In this document: positions 32,401 through 42,421 of the stretch, in pieces
Layout of the letters: each line of letters begins with the position of its first letter
Position numbering within the stretch: the first letter of the stretch is position 1
From: Ichthyophis bannanicus
Lineage: Eukaryota; Chordata; Amphibia; Gymnophiona; Ichthyophiidae
Assembly (NCBI GenBank): GCA_033557465.1
Contig: CM066043.1
Span: 107,188,278-107,252,277, forward strand
Reading direction: 5' to 3'
DNA: 64,000 bases
Program-made: the position numbers and the translations under genes
Notes under the pieces: generated by a model
Database searches by the model: none
What the model was told of the DNA's origin: nothing
The model's input: the letters and a program-made list of their open reading frames with translations, nothing else

Positions 32401-32439
32401 AGGGAACCATGTTGAGTTCATTTAAAAAAAATGTGTTTT

Positions 32440-32979
32440 TTCCCATTTTGTAAGATCAGATAGTAGACTGCTTTATAACCTCCAATTACAGACTTAGAAG
32501 TCACCTTCCCTTAGTTGGTAAGCTAATTGAGCAGGTAGATGGTGGTTCGAGAATTTACTGAATTTGTCACTTTTACTGGACTGTTGGCTAGTGGGCAGGT
32601 GGGTTTTCATGATGGATATAACAGAGACCATGTTAGTGGAAATGGTTAATAGGTTGCAGAGGGATCTGGATCAGGGGGAGGAGGGTCTCCAAGCTGTCTT
32701 TGACACAGTGGATCAGTGGTTCTCAACCCAGTCCTCTGGGACCCCCAGGCCAGTCAGGTTTTCAGAATATCCACAATGAATATGCATGAGAGAGATCTGC
32801 ATGCACTGCTTCCATTGAATGGAGATCCATCTCATGCATATTCATTGTGGATATCCTGAAAGCCTGACTGGCCTGGGGGTCCTAGAGGACTGAGTTGAGA
32901 ACCACTGCAGTAGATCATTCTATTTTGCTCTTCCAATTGACCAAGATTAGGGTGGTGGGGATGCTACAGGAATGGTTTT
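32440..32979 (+). pseudogene. L2-like reverse transcriptase 'L2-C', N-terminal part
   Basis: Reading across small shifts: NYRLRSHLPLVGKLIEQV (fingers), QVGFHDGYN-like, ETMLVEMVNRLQRDLDQGEE, then LQAVFDTVD, the start of motif A. A hAT MITE interrupts here. Directly after it the frame continues HSILLFQLTKIRVVGMLQEW and F. It stops at 32979 where L2-D is inserted and resumes at 44496 with LSGRTQQ. This is a third L2-like lineage in the window, older than L2-D and the MITE. Confidence 0.75.
32714..32907. mobile_element. hAT-like palindromic MITE (194 bp)
   Basis: Terminal inverted repeats start cagtggttctcaac and end gttgagaaccactg, with much of the 194 bp self-complementary (ccaggccagtcagg...cctgactggcctgg; ccacaatgaatatgcatgag...ctcatgcatattcattgtgg). 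It is flanked by imperfect 8-bp duplications, cagtggat (32706-32713) and cagtagat (32908-32915). TIR sequence and 8-bp duplication fit the hAT superfamily; there is no transposase. It sits in RT motif A of L2-C. Confidence 0.9.
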
Positions 32980-32984
32980 GATCC

Positions 32985-33355
32985 ATCGGGCGCAGAGGCA
33001 CCACGTCGGATGACTTGCTCCGGGCCCTCCTCCTCCGGCACCACTAAAGGAAGTGCCATCAGGTGCAGAGGCACCATGCTGGATGGTTTGCTCCGGGCCC
33101 CCCTCCTCCGGCACCACTAAAAGAAGCGCCATGAGGCGCAGAGGCACCACGCCAGACGGCTTGCTCCTGGCCCCCCTCCTCCGGCACCACTAAAGGAAGC
33201 GCCATCGGGTGCAGAGGCACCACGCCAGACGGCTTGCTCCGGGCCCCCTCCTCCGGCACCACTAAAGGAAGCGCCATCGGGTGCAGAGGCACCACACCAG
33301 ACGGCTTGCTCCGGGCCCTCCTCGTCCGGCACCACTAAAGGAAGCGCCATCAGGC
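32985..33355 (+). repeat. Five 73-bp tandem monomers at the L2-D 5' end
   Basis: Markers (gcagaggcaccac and variants) at 32992, 33065, 33138, 33211 and 33283 give spacings of 73, 73, 73 and 72. Each unit holds ctccggcaccactaaa and ggaagcgccat. The array is GC-rich and directly precedes the shared L2 5' block at 33361. Confidence 0.92.
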
Positions 33356-33559
33356 GCGCCTGAGGGACTCGCCAGAGGGCCCTTTGGCGTGGCCCTTAGG
33401 CGGGGACCAAGGCGCCTTAACACGACACTCCTCCACACCTCACCACCTGATCCTACCATCCTCCTTACGAAGTAACCACCCCACTGCTTCTACTACCCAC
33501 AGCCAAATTTCTCCACTGTTTCCCATTGCCCCCTCACTATCCCTACCCCTGTACCTGCA

Positions 33560-34400
33560 ACTTATCCTGCATTGCACTGATCTGGCTGCCCACCACCTGC
33601 ACTGACCTGCTACCCATTGCTTTCACTACCCATTTTCCGCAGCTGCTGGGGTCAAGCAGGCTTGTTGCTCCTCCGTACATCGCCTCCAGATCAGACCATC
33701 TCACAAACTCCACCCTGGCACCCTCAAGTAACTCTCTTTTGAACTCTTTTGTCTTGCTTCCTACTGCTGGCACTGTTCTTCCTCCCACTACCCGCCCAGA
33801 ACTTGCTACCCACTGCCTGCGATGTACTGCTACCCAATGTTGGCATTGAACTACTACCCTCTGCCTGCTCAGCACTGCTCCCATTGCCTACAGAGCACTG
33901 CTACCCACTGCTGGACATAGAACTGCATACCCATCGCTGCATAGAACCGTTATCCACTCCCTATTCATTGCTTGCATTGTACTGCTACTCATTGTTTTGC
34001 ATATTGCTGCTACCCATTGTTTTATATACTGCTGCTACCCATTGTTTGTTTTGTATACCGTTGCCACCCATTTGTATACCGTTGCTACCTATTCTGCTGC
34101 CACCCATTGTTTTGTTTTGCATACTGTTGCCACCCATTGTTTGCATAGTATTGCTACCCACTGTTGCATTGAACTGTTATCCATTGCCTATCCATTGTTG
34201 CATAGTACTGCTACCCATTGATTGCATACTGTTGCTACCCATTGTTGCATACTACCATCACCCATTGTTCTGAACTGTTATCCACTGCTTATCCTCTGGT
34301 TACTACCCATTGCCTGCACTGAACTGCTACCCACTGCCTGCTTATCTGCCTATCAAGTGCTACCCTTATTTGCCTAGAACCTGCTACCCATTGCTTGCTC
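33560..34400 (+). repeat. Degenerate ctgctacccattg repeat leader of L2-D
   Basis: Dozens of variants of ctgctacccattg, spaced about 20-40 bp, fill this stretch. The equivalent position in L2-A (14880-15180) has a similar but different degenerate repeat (ttactgttgcc..). Open frames across it (for example 33749-34273) are repeat-driven and have no recognisable domain. A poly-C run lies at 34809-34825. Confidence 0.7.
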
Positions 34401-35155
34401 AGACCTTGCTGCCCACAACCATGGCCCCACATTTCATTGTCCTCCTCTTCATTATCCTCCCCAACTACCTCCCTTCCTACCAACACCCGCCAACACCCAC
34501 CCTCCTCTTCCCCCTACCTTACTCACTTCCCCCTCCACTCTGCCCCCTAGCCTAGCATCTGCCCTCAAGCTTCCTAACACCATCTTCCACATTCAACCAG
34601 CTCCCCTCTCTACCTTCCTCACTTCTCCCTCCATCCTGCCCCCTAGCCTTGCACCGGCTCTTGAGCTTCTTCACACCATCCCCCGCATTCAACCAGCCCC
34701 ACTCTCTTTAAGGCAACCCCACCCTCGCTTCCGCCGTACTATCTCCACTATATCTCGCTCTCTAATACTCCTCCTCCTTCTCTCATCTGGTAAAATAAAT
34801 CCCAACCCTGCCCCCCCCCCCCCCCGATTTCCCTCCCACACTAGAAAAAGTTCCTCACGTACCCTATCTAATCTCATCCACATCCCACTCCTCCCCCCTT
34901 CCACCCTCCCCATTCATCCCGCAATCAATTATCCCTCACTTGGTTTGCAGCTTGTTGTGCTGTGAGGGCTTGTGTACATCAGTGATGCTGAGAGCTAAAC
35001 TATCGGTAGTTTAACTACTGGTAGTGTCTCCCAAGATGGACAGGTCTCAGCTGAGGTGCCAGACCAAGACTGGCACCAAGTCTCAGCTGCTCGTGTCCTG
35101 TATAGAGCATCAAGGAATGACCACATTACGCCCATATTAAAGGAACTTCATTGAA

Positions 35156-37376
35156 CATAAGAACATAAGAACATAAGATATGCCATACTGGGTCAGACCA
35201 AGGTCCATCAAGCCCAGTATTCTGTTTCCAACAGTGGCCAATCTAGGTCATACGTACCTAGCAGTTTCCCCAAGGGACACAGGTTCCACAATGCTTGTAT
35301 TGGTTCAAGCATTGATATCCTGGGTCCCTTCTTAATAATGGTTTATGGACCTTTCCTCCAGGAACTTGTCCAAACCTTTTTTAAACCCAGCTACACTAAC
35401 AGCCTTTACTACATCCTCCGGTAACAAATTCCAGAGTTTGATTACACGTTGAGTGAAAAATATTTTCTTTTATTAGTCTTAAATAGTTTACCCTGTAGCT
35501 TCATTGCATGTCCCCTAGTCTTTCTATATTCTGATAAGGTAAACAATCGATCTACGTTTACCCGTTCCACTCCGTTCATTAATTTATAGACTTCTATCAT
35601 ATCTCCCCTCAGCCGTCTCTTTTCCAGGTTAAAGAGCCCCAACCTTTTTAGCCTTTCTTCATAGGAGTAGCCTTCCATCCCCTTTACCATTTTGGTGGCT
35701 CTTCTCTGAACCTTTTCTAAAATTGCTATATCCTTTTTAAGATACGGCGACCAGAATTGCACACAATATTCAAGGTGCGGTCTCACCATGGAACGATATA
35801 GAGGCATTATAATATCTTTTGTTTTATTTTCCATTCCTTTCCTTATCATACCTAGCATTCTATTTGCTCTCTTGGCCGCCGCTGCACACTGGGCCGAGGG
35901 TTTTAACATGGTATTCACAAGGACGCCTAAATCTTTTTCTTGGGTGGTGGTTCCTAATGTGGAACCTTGCATCGTGTAACCATAGTTTGGGTTGTTCTTC
36001 CCTAGGTGCATAACCTTGCACTTCTCCACATTAAATTTCATCTGCCATTTTGATGCCCAGTCTTCCAATTTATCAAGATCCTCTTGCAATTTTCCACAAT
36101 CCTCTTGGGTTTTAACAACTTTAAATAGTTTTGTGTCATCAGCAAATTTGATAACCTCACTCGTTATTCCACTTTCCAGGTCATTTATGAATATGTCAAA
36201 AAGCAGCGGACCCAGCACAGATCCCTGGGGTACACCACTATTCACCTTTCTCCATTGGGAAAATTGGCCATTTAGCCCTACCCTCTGCTTTCTATCTTTT
36301 AACCAGTTCCTGATCCACAGTAGTACACTGCCTCCTATCCCATGACTCTTTAGTTTTGCCAAAAGTCTCTCATGAGGGACCTTGTCAAAGGCTTTCTGAA
36401 AGTCCAGATACACAATATCAACCGACTCACCTTTGTCCACCTGTTTATTCACTCCTTCAAAAAAACATAACAGATTAGTAAGACAAGATCTTCCTTGTCT
36501 AAAGCCATGTTGGCTGTCTCCCATTAGGTCATGACTATCTATATGCTGAGTAATTTTATTCTTTATGATGGTTTCTACCATTTTTCCCGATACTGATGTC
36601 AGGCTCACCGGTCTGTAGTTTCCCGGATCACCCCTCGAACCCTTTTTAAAAATTGGTGTTACATTGGCGATCCTCCAATCCTCAGGTATTAGAGATGATT
36701 TTAATGATAGTTCACAGATTACTGATAGCAGGTCTGCAATCTCAAATTTCAGTTCTTTCAAAACCCTTGGATGTATACCATCCGGCCCAGGTGATTTGCT
36801 ACTCTTCAGTTTATCTAATAGTTGTAGGACATCTTCCCGATGTATCGATATTTCCTTCAATTCTTCCACACCTTTAAATACCACTTCAGTCGTGGGTAAC
36901 ATCCCTACATCTTCCTCAGTAAAGACCGAAGCAAAGAATTCGTTCAGTCTCTCCGCTATCGCCTTGTCGCCTCTTAGTGCTCCTTTAACCCCTTTATCAT
37001 CTAATGGACCAACTGACTCTCTCACGGGTTTTTTGCTACGAATGTAATTGAAAAGGTCTTTATTTCGCGTTTTTGCTTCCGCAGCAAGCTTCTTCTCAAA
37101 TTCTCTCTTTGCCTGCCTTATCAATGCCTTGCATTTGACTTGCCAGTGCTTGTGCTGTTTCCAGGTTTCATCATTTGGCTCTTTTTTCCATTTCTTGAAA
37201 GATGCTTTTTTGGCAACAACAGCCTCTCTGACCTCAGCTTTAAACCATGCTGGCAATTTTTTGGACTTCCTTCCACTTTTCTTAAAGCGTGGAATACAGC
37301 TGGTCTGGGCTTCCAAGATAGTATTTTTCAACAACACCCAAGCTTGATGTACGTCTTTAACCTTGGCTACCGTTAA
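35156..37376 (-). mobile_element. CR1-A LINE, 5' truncated, inserted in L2-F
   Basis: It has a CR1-A ORF2 from the linker onward (intact frame 37337-35442) plus a 3' UTR ending in an octamer tail, (TTCTTATG)n in the sense direction (35156-35182). Short 8-bp tails of this kind are characteristic of CR1. Both flanks are L2-F coding sequence. No obvious target duplication. Confidence 0.93.
35442..37337 (-). CDS. CR1-A ORF2, reverse transcriptase with C-terminal domain, open
   Basis: A 631-residue uninterrupted frame. The linker is KKLPAWFKAEVREAVVAKK. The RT has SPGPDGIHPRVLKEL, EDWRIANVTPIF, NYRPVSLTSVSGKMVE, HGFRQGRSCLTNLL, IVYLDFQKAFDKVPHERL (motif A), [16 protein letters not shown] (motif B) and IKFADDTKLF (motif C, both catalytic Asp intact). 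The C-terminal part has DIIMPLYRSMVRPHLEYCVQ and ends KRKYFSLNV. The endonuclease is absent through 5' truncation, so it cannot retrotranspose alone, and no promoter is visible. The listed Met is the first in frame, not a true start. It is the best preserved CR1 RT in the window. Confidence 0.9.
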   Translation of the reverse strand: MLLKNTILEAQTSCIPRFKKSGRKSKKLPAWFKAEVREAVVAKKASFKKWKKEPNDETWKQHKHWQVKCKALIRQAKREFEKKLAAEAKTRNKDLFNYIRSKKPVRESVGPLDDKGVKGALRGDKAIAERLNEFFASVFTEEDVGMLPTTEVVFKGVEELKEISIHREDVLQLLDKLKSSKSPGPDGIHPRVLKELKFEIADLLSVICELSLKSSLIPEDWRIANVTPIFKKGSRGDPGNYRPVSLTSVSGKMVETIIKNKITQHIDSHDLMGDSQHGFRQGRSCLTNLLCFFEGVNKQVDKGESVDIVYLDFQKAFDKVPHERLLAKLKSHGIGGSVLLWIRNWLKDRKQRVGLNGQFSQWRKVNSGVPQGSVLGPLLFDIFINDLESGITSEVIKFADDTKLFKVVKTQEDCGKLQEDLDKLEDWASKWQMKFNVEKCKVMHLGKNNPNYGYTMQGSTLGTTTQEKDLGVLVNTMLKPSAQCAAAAKRANRMLGMIRKGMENKTKDIIMPLYRSMVRPHLEYCVQFWSPYLKKDIAILEKVQRRATKMVKGMEGYSYEERLKRLGLFNLEKRRLRGDMIEVYKLMNGVERVNVDRLFTLSEYRKTRGHAMKLQGKLFKTNKRKYFSLNV

Positions 37377-38428
37377 GTTGCAGAATCCTATATAAGACCT
37401 TCATCATTACATTCAAAGCATTCAGTAAGACAGCACCCTCATCTATTGTTGATCTACTCACTCACACCCCTAAAAACAGGGCCAGAAGAACATTTACAGA
37501 AGATACTCTAGTGATACCTAGGGAATCCATGAAACTTAAACAATCAACCATTAATAGAGCATTTATGAGCTACGCACCAAGGTGTTGGAACAATCTCCCT
37601 TCTAACATAAGAGCAATCAGGGAGCTCAAGCAGTTTAGAAAAGCCATTAAACACTACTTGTTCCTTTTGTACTTTACACAGCATGAGGATTCATCTCATT
37701 ACCCACACACTCACCCAGTTATGTCACTTGATAACACATGTTTTACTTAGCTGCTGGTCAGTATTATAATATTATAATACAATTCATTAATGCATCATCA
37801 CCTTGTTGATTTCAAACATGCTGTAACTAATTCTGACAGTAAAACATGTTATATATATGTATATAGTTGAATTCAAACATGCTGCAAACTAACTCTTACA
37901 GTAAAACATGTTATATGTATGTATATAGTTTCCCCAGTTAACCCAAGTTTAAAACTCCTGTTTTATGTAAAGTAGGACGTATGTTGTCCAAATATTTTGT
38001 TCATTGTAAACTGCACTGATGAGAAATAGCACGGTATAGGAGAAATGTTAAATAAATAAATAAATAAGACAAACCACCCATCTGGGCAGCAGCAGAATGG
38101 GATAGTGTTAACGGCAGAAGATCACATTTCTGTGACAACGGCAATACCACCAAAATTAAACTGCGCGGAAGAAAGGCCCGGCAATCTACTTCTGTATCTT
38201 GCCATGAAAACCCAATGGATAGTTACAACAAAACAAATTGTGCTATAGTGCTGGAAGATGAAACCCCCAGGTCGGAAGGCACTCAACTAGCTACTGGGGA
38301 GGAGCTGAAGACTTTTCAGAGTAAAGCCAGCATTTATGATGTGGTTGTATCAAAGCCCTCAGGACATCTGACTGCTGATGTAGCTGCGCATGAAATGAGT
38401 CAGAAGCTGTAAAGATGTCTTATGCATT

Positions 38429-39030
38429 GGAACATGGAACGTACGAAGCATAAACCAAGGGAAGTTGGAGGTGGTCTACTATGCTGAAAATGAAAGACAA
38501 AGAAGAAATGGTGTTGCATTTATAATAAAGAAGAAACTTGCAAGAACTATAATGAAATACAATGCAGTCAGCGAACGCTTAATCTCTATTCATCTACGAG
38601 GAATGCCTATCAACACAACTATAATTCAAGTATATGCCCAACAACAGCTGCAGAAGAGAATGAAATTGAAGAGTTCTATGAACAAGTACAAGCTGAAATT
38701 GACAGAACATGCAAACAGGATATCCTGATAGTCATGGGTGACTAGAACGCAAAAGTTGCCAACAAAGAAGAAGGCAAAGTAGTTGGAAAATATGGACTTG
38801 GCAATAGAAATGAAGCTGGAGAAAGACTGATAGAATTCTGCAAGACTAACGACCTATTCATCTCAAACACCTTCTTCCATCAACACAAGCGGCGACTGTA
38901 CACATGGACTTCACCCAATGGATTTTATAAAAGTCAAATTGACTACATCTGTGGAAGTCAACGATGGAAAAGTTCTATAACACCAACAAAGACAAAACCT
39001 GGAGCTGACTGTGGTACAGATCATCAACTA
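38429..39030 (+). pseudogene. RTE endonuclease domain, internally deleted
   Basis: The domain starts CIGTWNVRSINQGKLEVV, then jumps to YYAENERQRRNGVAFII, so the segment with the catalytic Glu (the KTDKIKA...ETR-type block in RTE) is missing. It continues SERLISIHLRG, TIIQVYAP (after a shift near 38640), ILIVMGD, a stop where GDWNAKV is expected (TAG at 38743), SPNGFYKSQIDYI and GTDHQLLVCN with the catalytic His. Inactive. Confidence 0.75.
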
Positions 39031-39054
39031 CTAGTATGCAACCTCAAGCTAAAG

Positions 39055-41084
39055 TTGAAAAAGAGCAAACCACTCATGAATGCAGCAAAATATGACCTTG
39101 AGAATATACCACTGGAATTTAAAGACTGCCTGCAAAATCGATTTGCTGCTTTAGATACAAATGACAGAGCTCCAGAAGAGTTATGGAATGACATCAAGAA
39201 GGTTGTGTTGGAAGAAAGCAAGAAGTCTCTACAAAAGATGAAAAAGCAAAAACGGCCAAAATGGATGATGGAAGAAACTCTGAAAATTGCCCAGAAACGC
39301 AGAGAAGCTAAAGCCAGAGGAGAAAGAAAGACAATAACAGAACTCAACAGAGATTTCCAACGTGTAGCAAGACAGGACAAGGAAAAGTACTTCAACGACA
39401 CATGCAAGGAAATAGAAGCAGAAACTATTAGAGGAAGAACAAGATCAGCTTTCCTAAAGCTACGAGAGTTAAAGAAAAAGTTCCAGCCTCGAATTGGAAT
39501 GTTACAAGATGCTCAAGGTTCTATGTTGAATGATGCTGAGAAGATCAAGAAAAGGTGGAAGGAATATACAGAGTTTTTATATGATAAAGATCAAGTGGAC
39601 CAACAGCCGTTTCAACCTGTACCTTATGATCGGGAACCATTGGTGATGAAAGAAGTTGTTGAAGCAGCATTGAAAGCCTTATCAAAGAACAAAGCACCAG
39701 GCATTGATAGCATTCCCATAGAAGTATTGCAGCAATCTGATGCAGCTGTTACCGTACTTACAAGGCTCTGCCAAGAAATATGGAAGACAACATCATGGCC
39801 AACTGACTGGAAAAGATCTGTGTTTATACCAATACTAAAGAAAGGTGATCCAACTGACTGTGGAAATTATCACACAATTGCTCTGATCCCACAAGCCAGC
39901 AAGATTCTACTGAAGATTATTCAAAAGAGACTACAACCATACTTGGAACAAGAACTACCTGAAGTGCAAGCAGGGTTCAGGAAAGGGCGAGGAACAAGAG
40001 ACATCATTGCGGATGTGAGATGGATCCTTGAAAAGACTAAAGAATACCAAAAGGATATCTATTTGTGCTTTATCGACTATAGCAAGGCTTCTGACTGTGT
40101 AAACCATGAGAAACTCTGGGCCACATTAAGAAGCATGGGTATACCAGAACACCTGATCGTACTCTTGCACAGTCTGTACATTGATCAAGAAGCAACAGTT
40201 CAAACGGAACAAGGAGAAACAGAATGGTTTAAAATAAGCAAAGGTGTAAGACAAGGCTGTATACTTTCCCCCTACCTGTTTAATTTATATGCAGAACAAA
40301 TCATCAGAGAAGCAGGATTGTATGAAGACAACAGAGGTGTGAAGAGTGGTGGAAGACTCATCAACAACCTTTGCTATGCTGATGATACCACATTACTGGC
40401 TGAAAGTGAAGATGATCTGAAACATTTGCTTCTCACAATCAAAGAACATAGTCTCAAAATGGGCCTGCACTTTAATGTAAAGAAGACAAAGATCATGACA
40501 ACTGGCCTAATCAACAGGTTCATCATTGAAGGAGAAGAAATTGAAATCGTGAACAACTTTAACCTACTTGGATCAACTATCAATAAAGAAGCAACAAGCA
40601 GTCAAGAAATCAGACGACGCATTGCTCTTGGCAGAATGGCTTTGAAAGACCTAGATAAGATTCTCAAGAGCAGAGATGTCTGTCTCCATACAAAGATTCG
40701 ACTTGTTCAAGACATGGTATTTTCAATAACATCATATGGATGTGAAAGCTGGACAGTGAAAAAGATAGACAGGAAGAAAATTGATTCCTTTGAATTATGG
40801 TGCTGTTGGCGAATACTTTGTATATGATGGACTGCCCGAAGAACAAACCAGTCGGTACTAGAGGAGATCAAACCTAAGCTTTCTTTAGAAGCTCAGATGA
40901 CAAGACTTCGCCTTTTATACTTTGGACACATCATGCGAAGAGAGAGATGATTAGAGAAAGACATCATGCTTGGCAAGCTAGAAGGTCAATGCAAAAGAGG
41001 AAGGCCAGCAATGAGATGGATCGAGACAGTAACAGCAGCTTCGGGTACCAGTCTGTCAACAATGAGCCGCCTGACTCAAGACTG
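39055..41084 (+). pseudogene. RTE reverse transcriptase and C-terminal domain
   Basis: The frame is open for 590 residues to 40827. Visible are ALKALSKNKAPGIDSIPIEV, WPTDWKRSVFIPILKKGD, QAGFRKGRGTRDII, FIDYSKASDCVNHEKL (motif A, family KAFD, so Phe is now Ser), SKGVRQGCILSPYLFNLY (motif B) and LCYADDTTLLAES (motif C, both Asp kept). NNFNLLGSTINK and TSYGCESWT are typical RTE/BovB thumb blocks. The C-terminus continues past stops at 40828 and 40948 (TARRTNQSVLEEI, LRLLYFGHIMRRE, KRGRPAMRWI). Confidence 0.9.
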
Positions 41085-41409
41085 AACACAATTTAGGATA
41101 GCTATCCAGAGGGTCGCCATGAGTTGACTCCGACTCGACGGCACTTAACAACAACAACAACAACATCAACTCCAACCCCCATTCATCCCACAAACAATTA
41201 TCCATAGATATCAACTCCAACCCTACCCCTAAAAATATTCCCTCACATAGCCTACCCAATACCACCAATTTACCCCTCATTTCCCCTCCCTCATGTCCCT
41301 CTTGGAGAGCATACTCACCTAGACACATACACCCACACCCTGCTCCCTCTAAATCTCGTCATTACCCTAAAAATAGACCCCCATGCTACTCTGATAAGAA
41401 ATCTGCACG

Positions 41410-42373
41410 TAACCTATCCAACCTTATCCATATCCCTCTCCTCCCCCTCTCCGCTCTCCTGTTTTCATGTGCCCTATGGAACACATGCTCAGTCATCAAA
41501 AAAAACCCTTTTATTCATGACCTTTTCATATCCAATGCCCTACACCTTCTTGCCTTGACGGAGACCTGGCTCCCCCCAGATGACACTGCATCCATTGCCT
41601 CTCTCTGCTATGGGGGCTACCAGTTTTCCCATACACCCTGACTTACTGGTCGCGGTGGTGGTGTTGGCCTCCTACTCTCTCCCTCCTGCCAATTCCAACC
41701 CCTTCTGCCACCCTATGGAGACTCCTTCGAAGTCCACTCCATTCGCCTCCTCTCACCACTTCCCCTCCGAATAGCTGTTGTTTATCGCCCACCGGAGAAA
41801 TCCAAATCAACCTTCCTCACAGACTTTGACTCCTGGCTTTCTGCCTTTATGGATCCCTCCTCCCCCACTCTTATTCTTGTCGATTTCAACATTCACATCG
41901 ACAACCTCTCTGACCCCCATGCCTCAAAGTTCCTCGCTCTTACCTCCTCGTTCGACCTCCAGCTTTGCTCCACTGCCCCCACACATCTACATGGCCACTG
42001 CCTTGACCTAATACTATTCTCCAACTCCTCTCCTTCAAACCTCCGCAAATCAATTCTTCCCTTATCTGACCATCACCTCTTAACATTTACTCTTCAATTT
42101 CCGCCGTCCCAACCTCGTTCTGTCTCCTCCGTCCTATTTAGAAACCTTCATAATATTGATCCCCTGACTCTCTCCTCCACCATCTCTCCATCTCTTTCCG
42201 CCATTTTATCCTCCAAGTCCGTCGACGAGGAATTATCTTCATACAATGCTACATTATCCTCAGCCCTTGACACTCTCGCCCCTCCCACCCCACGTCCTGT
42301 CAAACGATCTACTCCCCAACCCTGGCTTTCACTCACAATCCGTTACCTACGCATCTGCTCCCGTTCTGTATGA
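41410..42373 (+). pseudogene. L2-D endonuclease domain
   Basis: Blocks in two frames: CALWNTCSVIKK, LALTETWLPPDD (catalytic Glu), GRGGGVGLLLS, IAVVYRPPEKS, LVDFNIHIDNL (family GDFN), GHCLDLILFSN and LSDHHLLTF (catalytic His). The segment 41849-42373 is open for 174 residues. Shifts occur near 41640 and 41840. The domain is recognisably complete but broken. Confidence 0.8.
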
Positions 42374-42421
42374 GCTTGGTCCAAATCCCGCTCCCCGGAA
42401 GACCTTTTACACTTCAAATTC

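Larger units (their letters stand above)
34940..38068 (+). mobile_element. L2 3' fragment 'L2-F', split by CR1-A
   Basis: 34940-35155 encode SRNDHITPILKELH, matching the L2-A C-terminus (SRKEHITPILMELH). After the CR1-A insertion (35156-37376) it resumes with ILYKTFIITFKAFSK, then NRAFMSYAPRCWNNLPSNIR and a 3' tail aactgcactgatgagaaata, gcacggtata and (AAAT)n ending at 38068. It is close to L2-A but more diverged in the tail. Confidence 0.82.
38069..41163 (+). mobile_element. RTE/BovB-like LINE
   Basis: The 5' region includes ggcccggcaatctacttctg, a block typical of RTE elements and their SINEs. An endonuclease remnant and a long RT frame follow. The 3' end is gggtcgccatgagttgactc, cgactcgacggcac and (AAC)n at 41140-41163, the RTE-type terminus. 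It starts directly after the L2-F tail and ends where L2-D resumes. Stops and an endonuclease deletion make it inactive. Confidence 0.88.

Noticed and set aside
32714..32907. microRNA or structural RNA hairpin
   Set aside because: Strong self-complementarity is explained by MITE inverted repeats with a target duplication.
33749..34273. 174-codon frame in the L2-D leader
   Set aside because: It is driven by the ctgctacccattg repeat; the product is a low-complexity Leu/Cys/Tyr sequence in several frames at once.
20821..35500. Repeated ctgggtcagaccaaggtccatc segments as a conserved regulatory element
   Set aside because: They are CR1-A 3' UTRs (20.8, 31.2, 35.2, 55.4 and, inverted, 61.7 kb).
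35788..37376. Several plus-strand frames of 60-130 codons opposite the CR1-A ORF2
   Set aside because: They are antisense shadows of the 631-residue RT frame on the minus strand and have no motifs. The same applies to the plus frames at 56951-58511.
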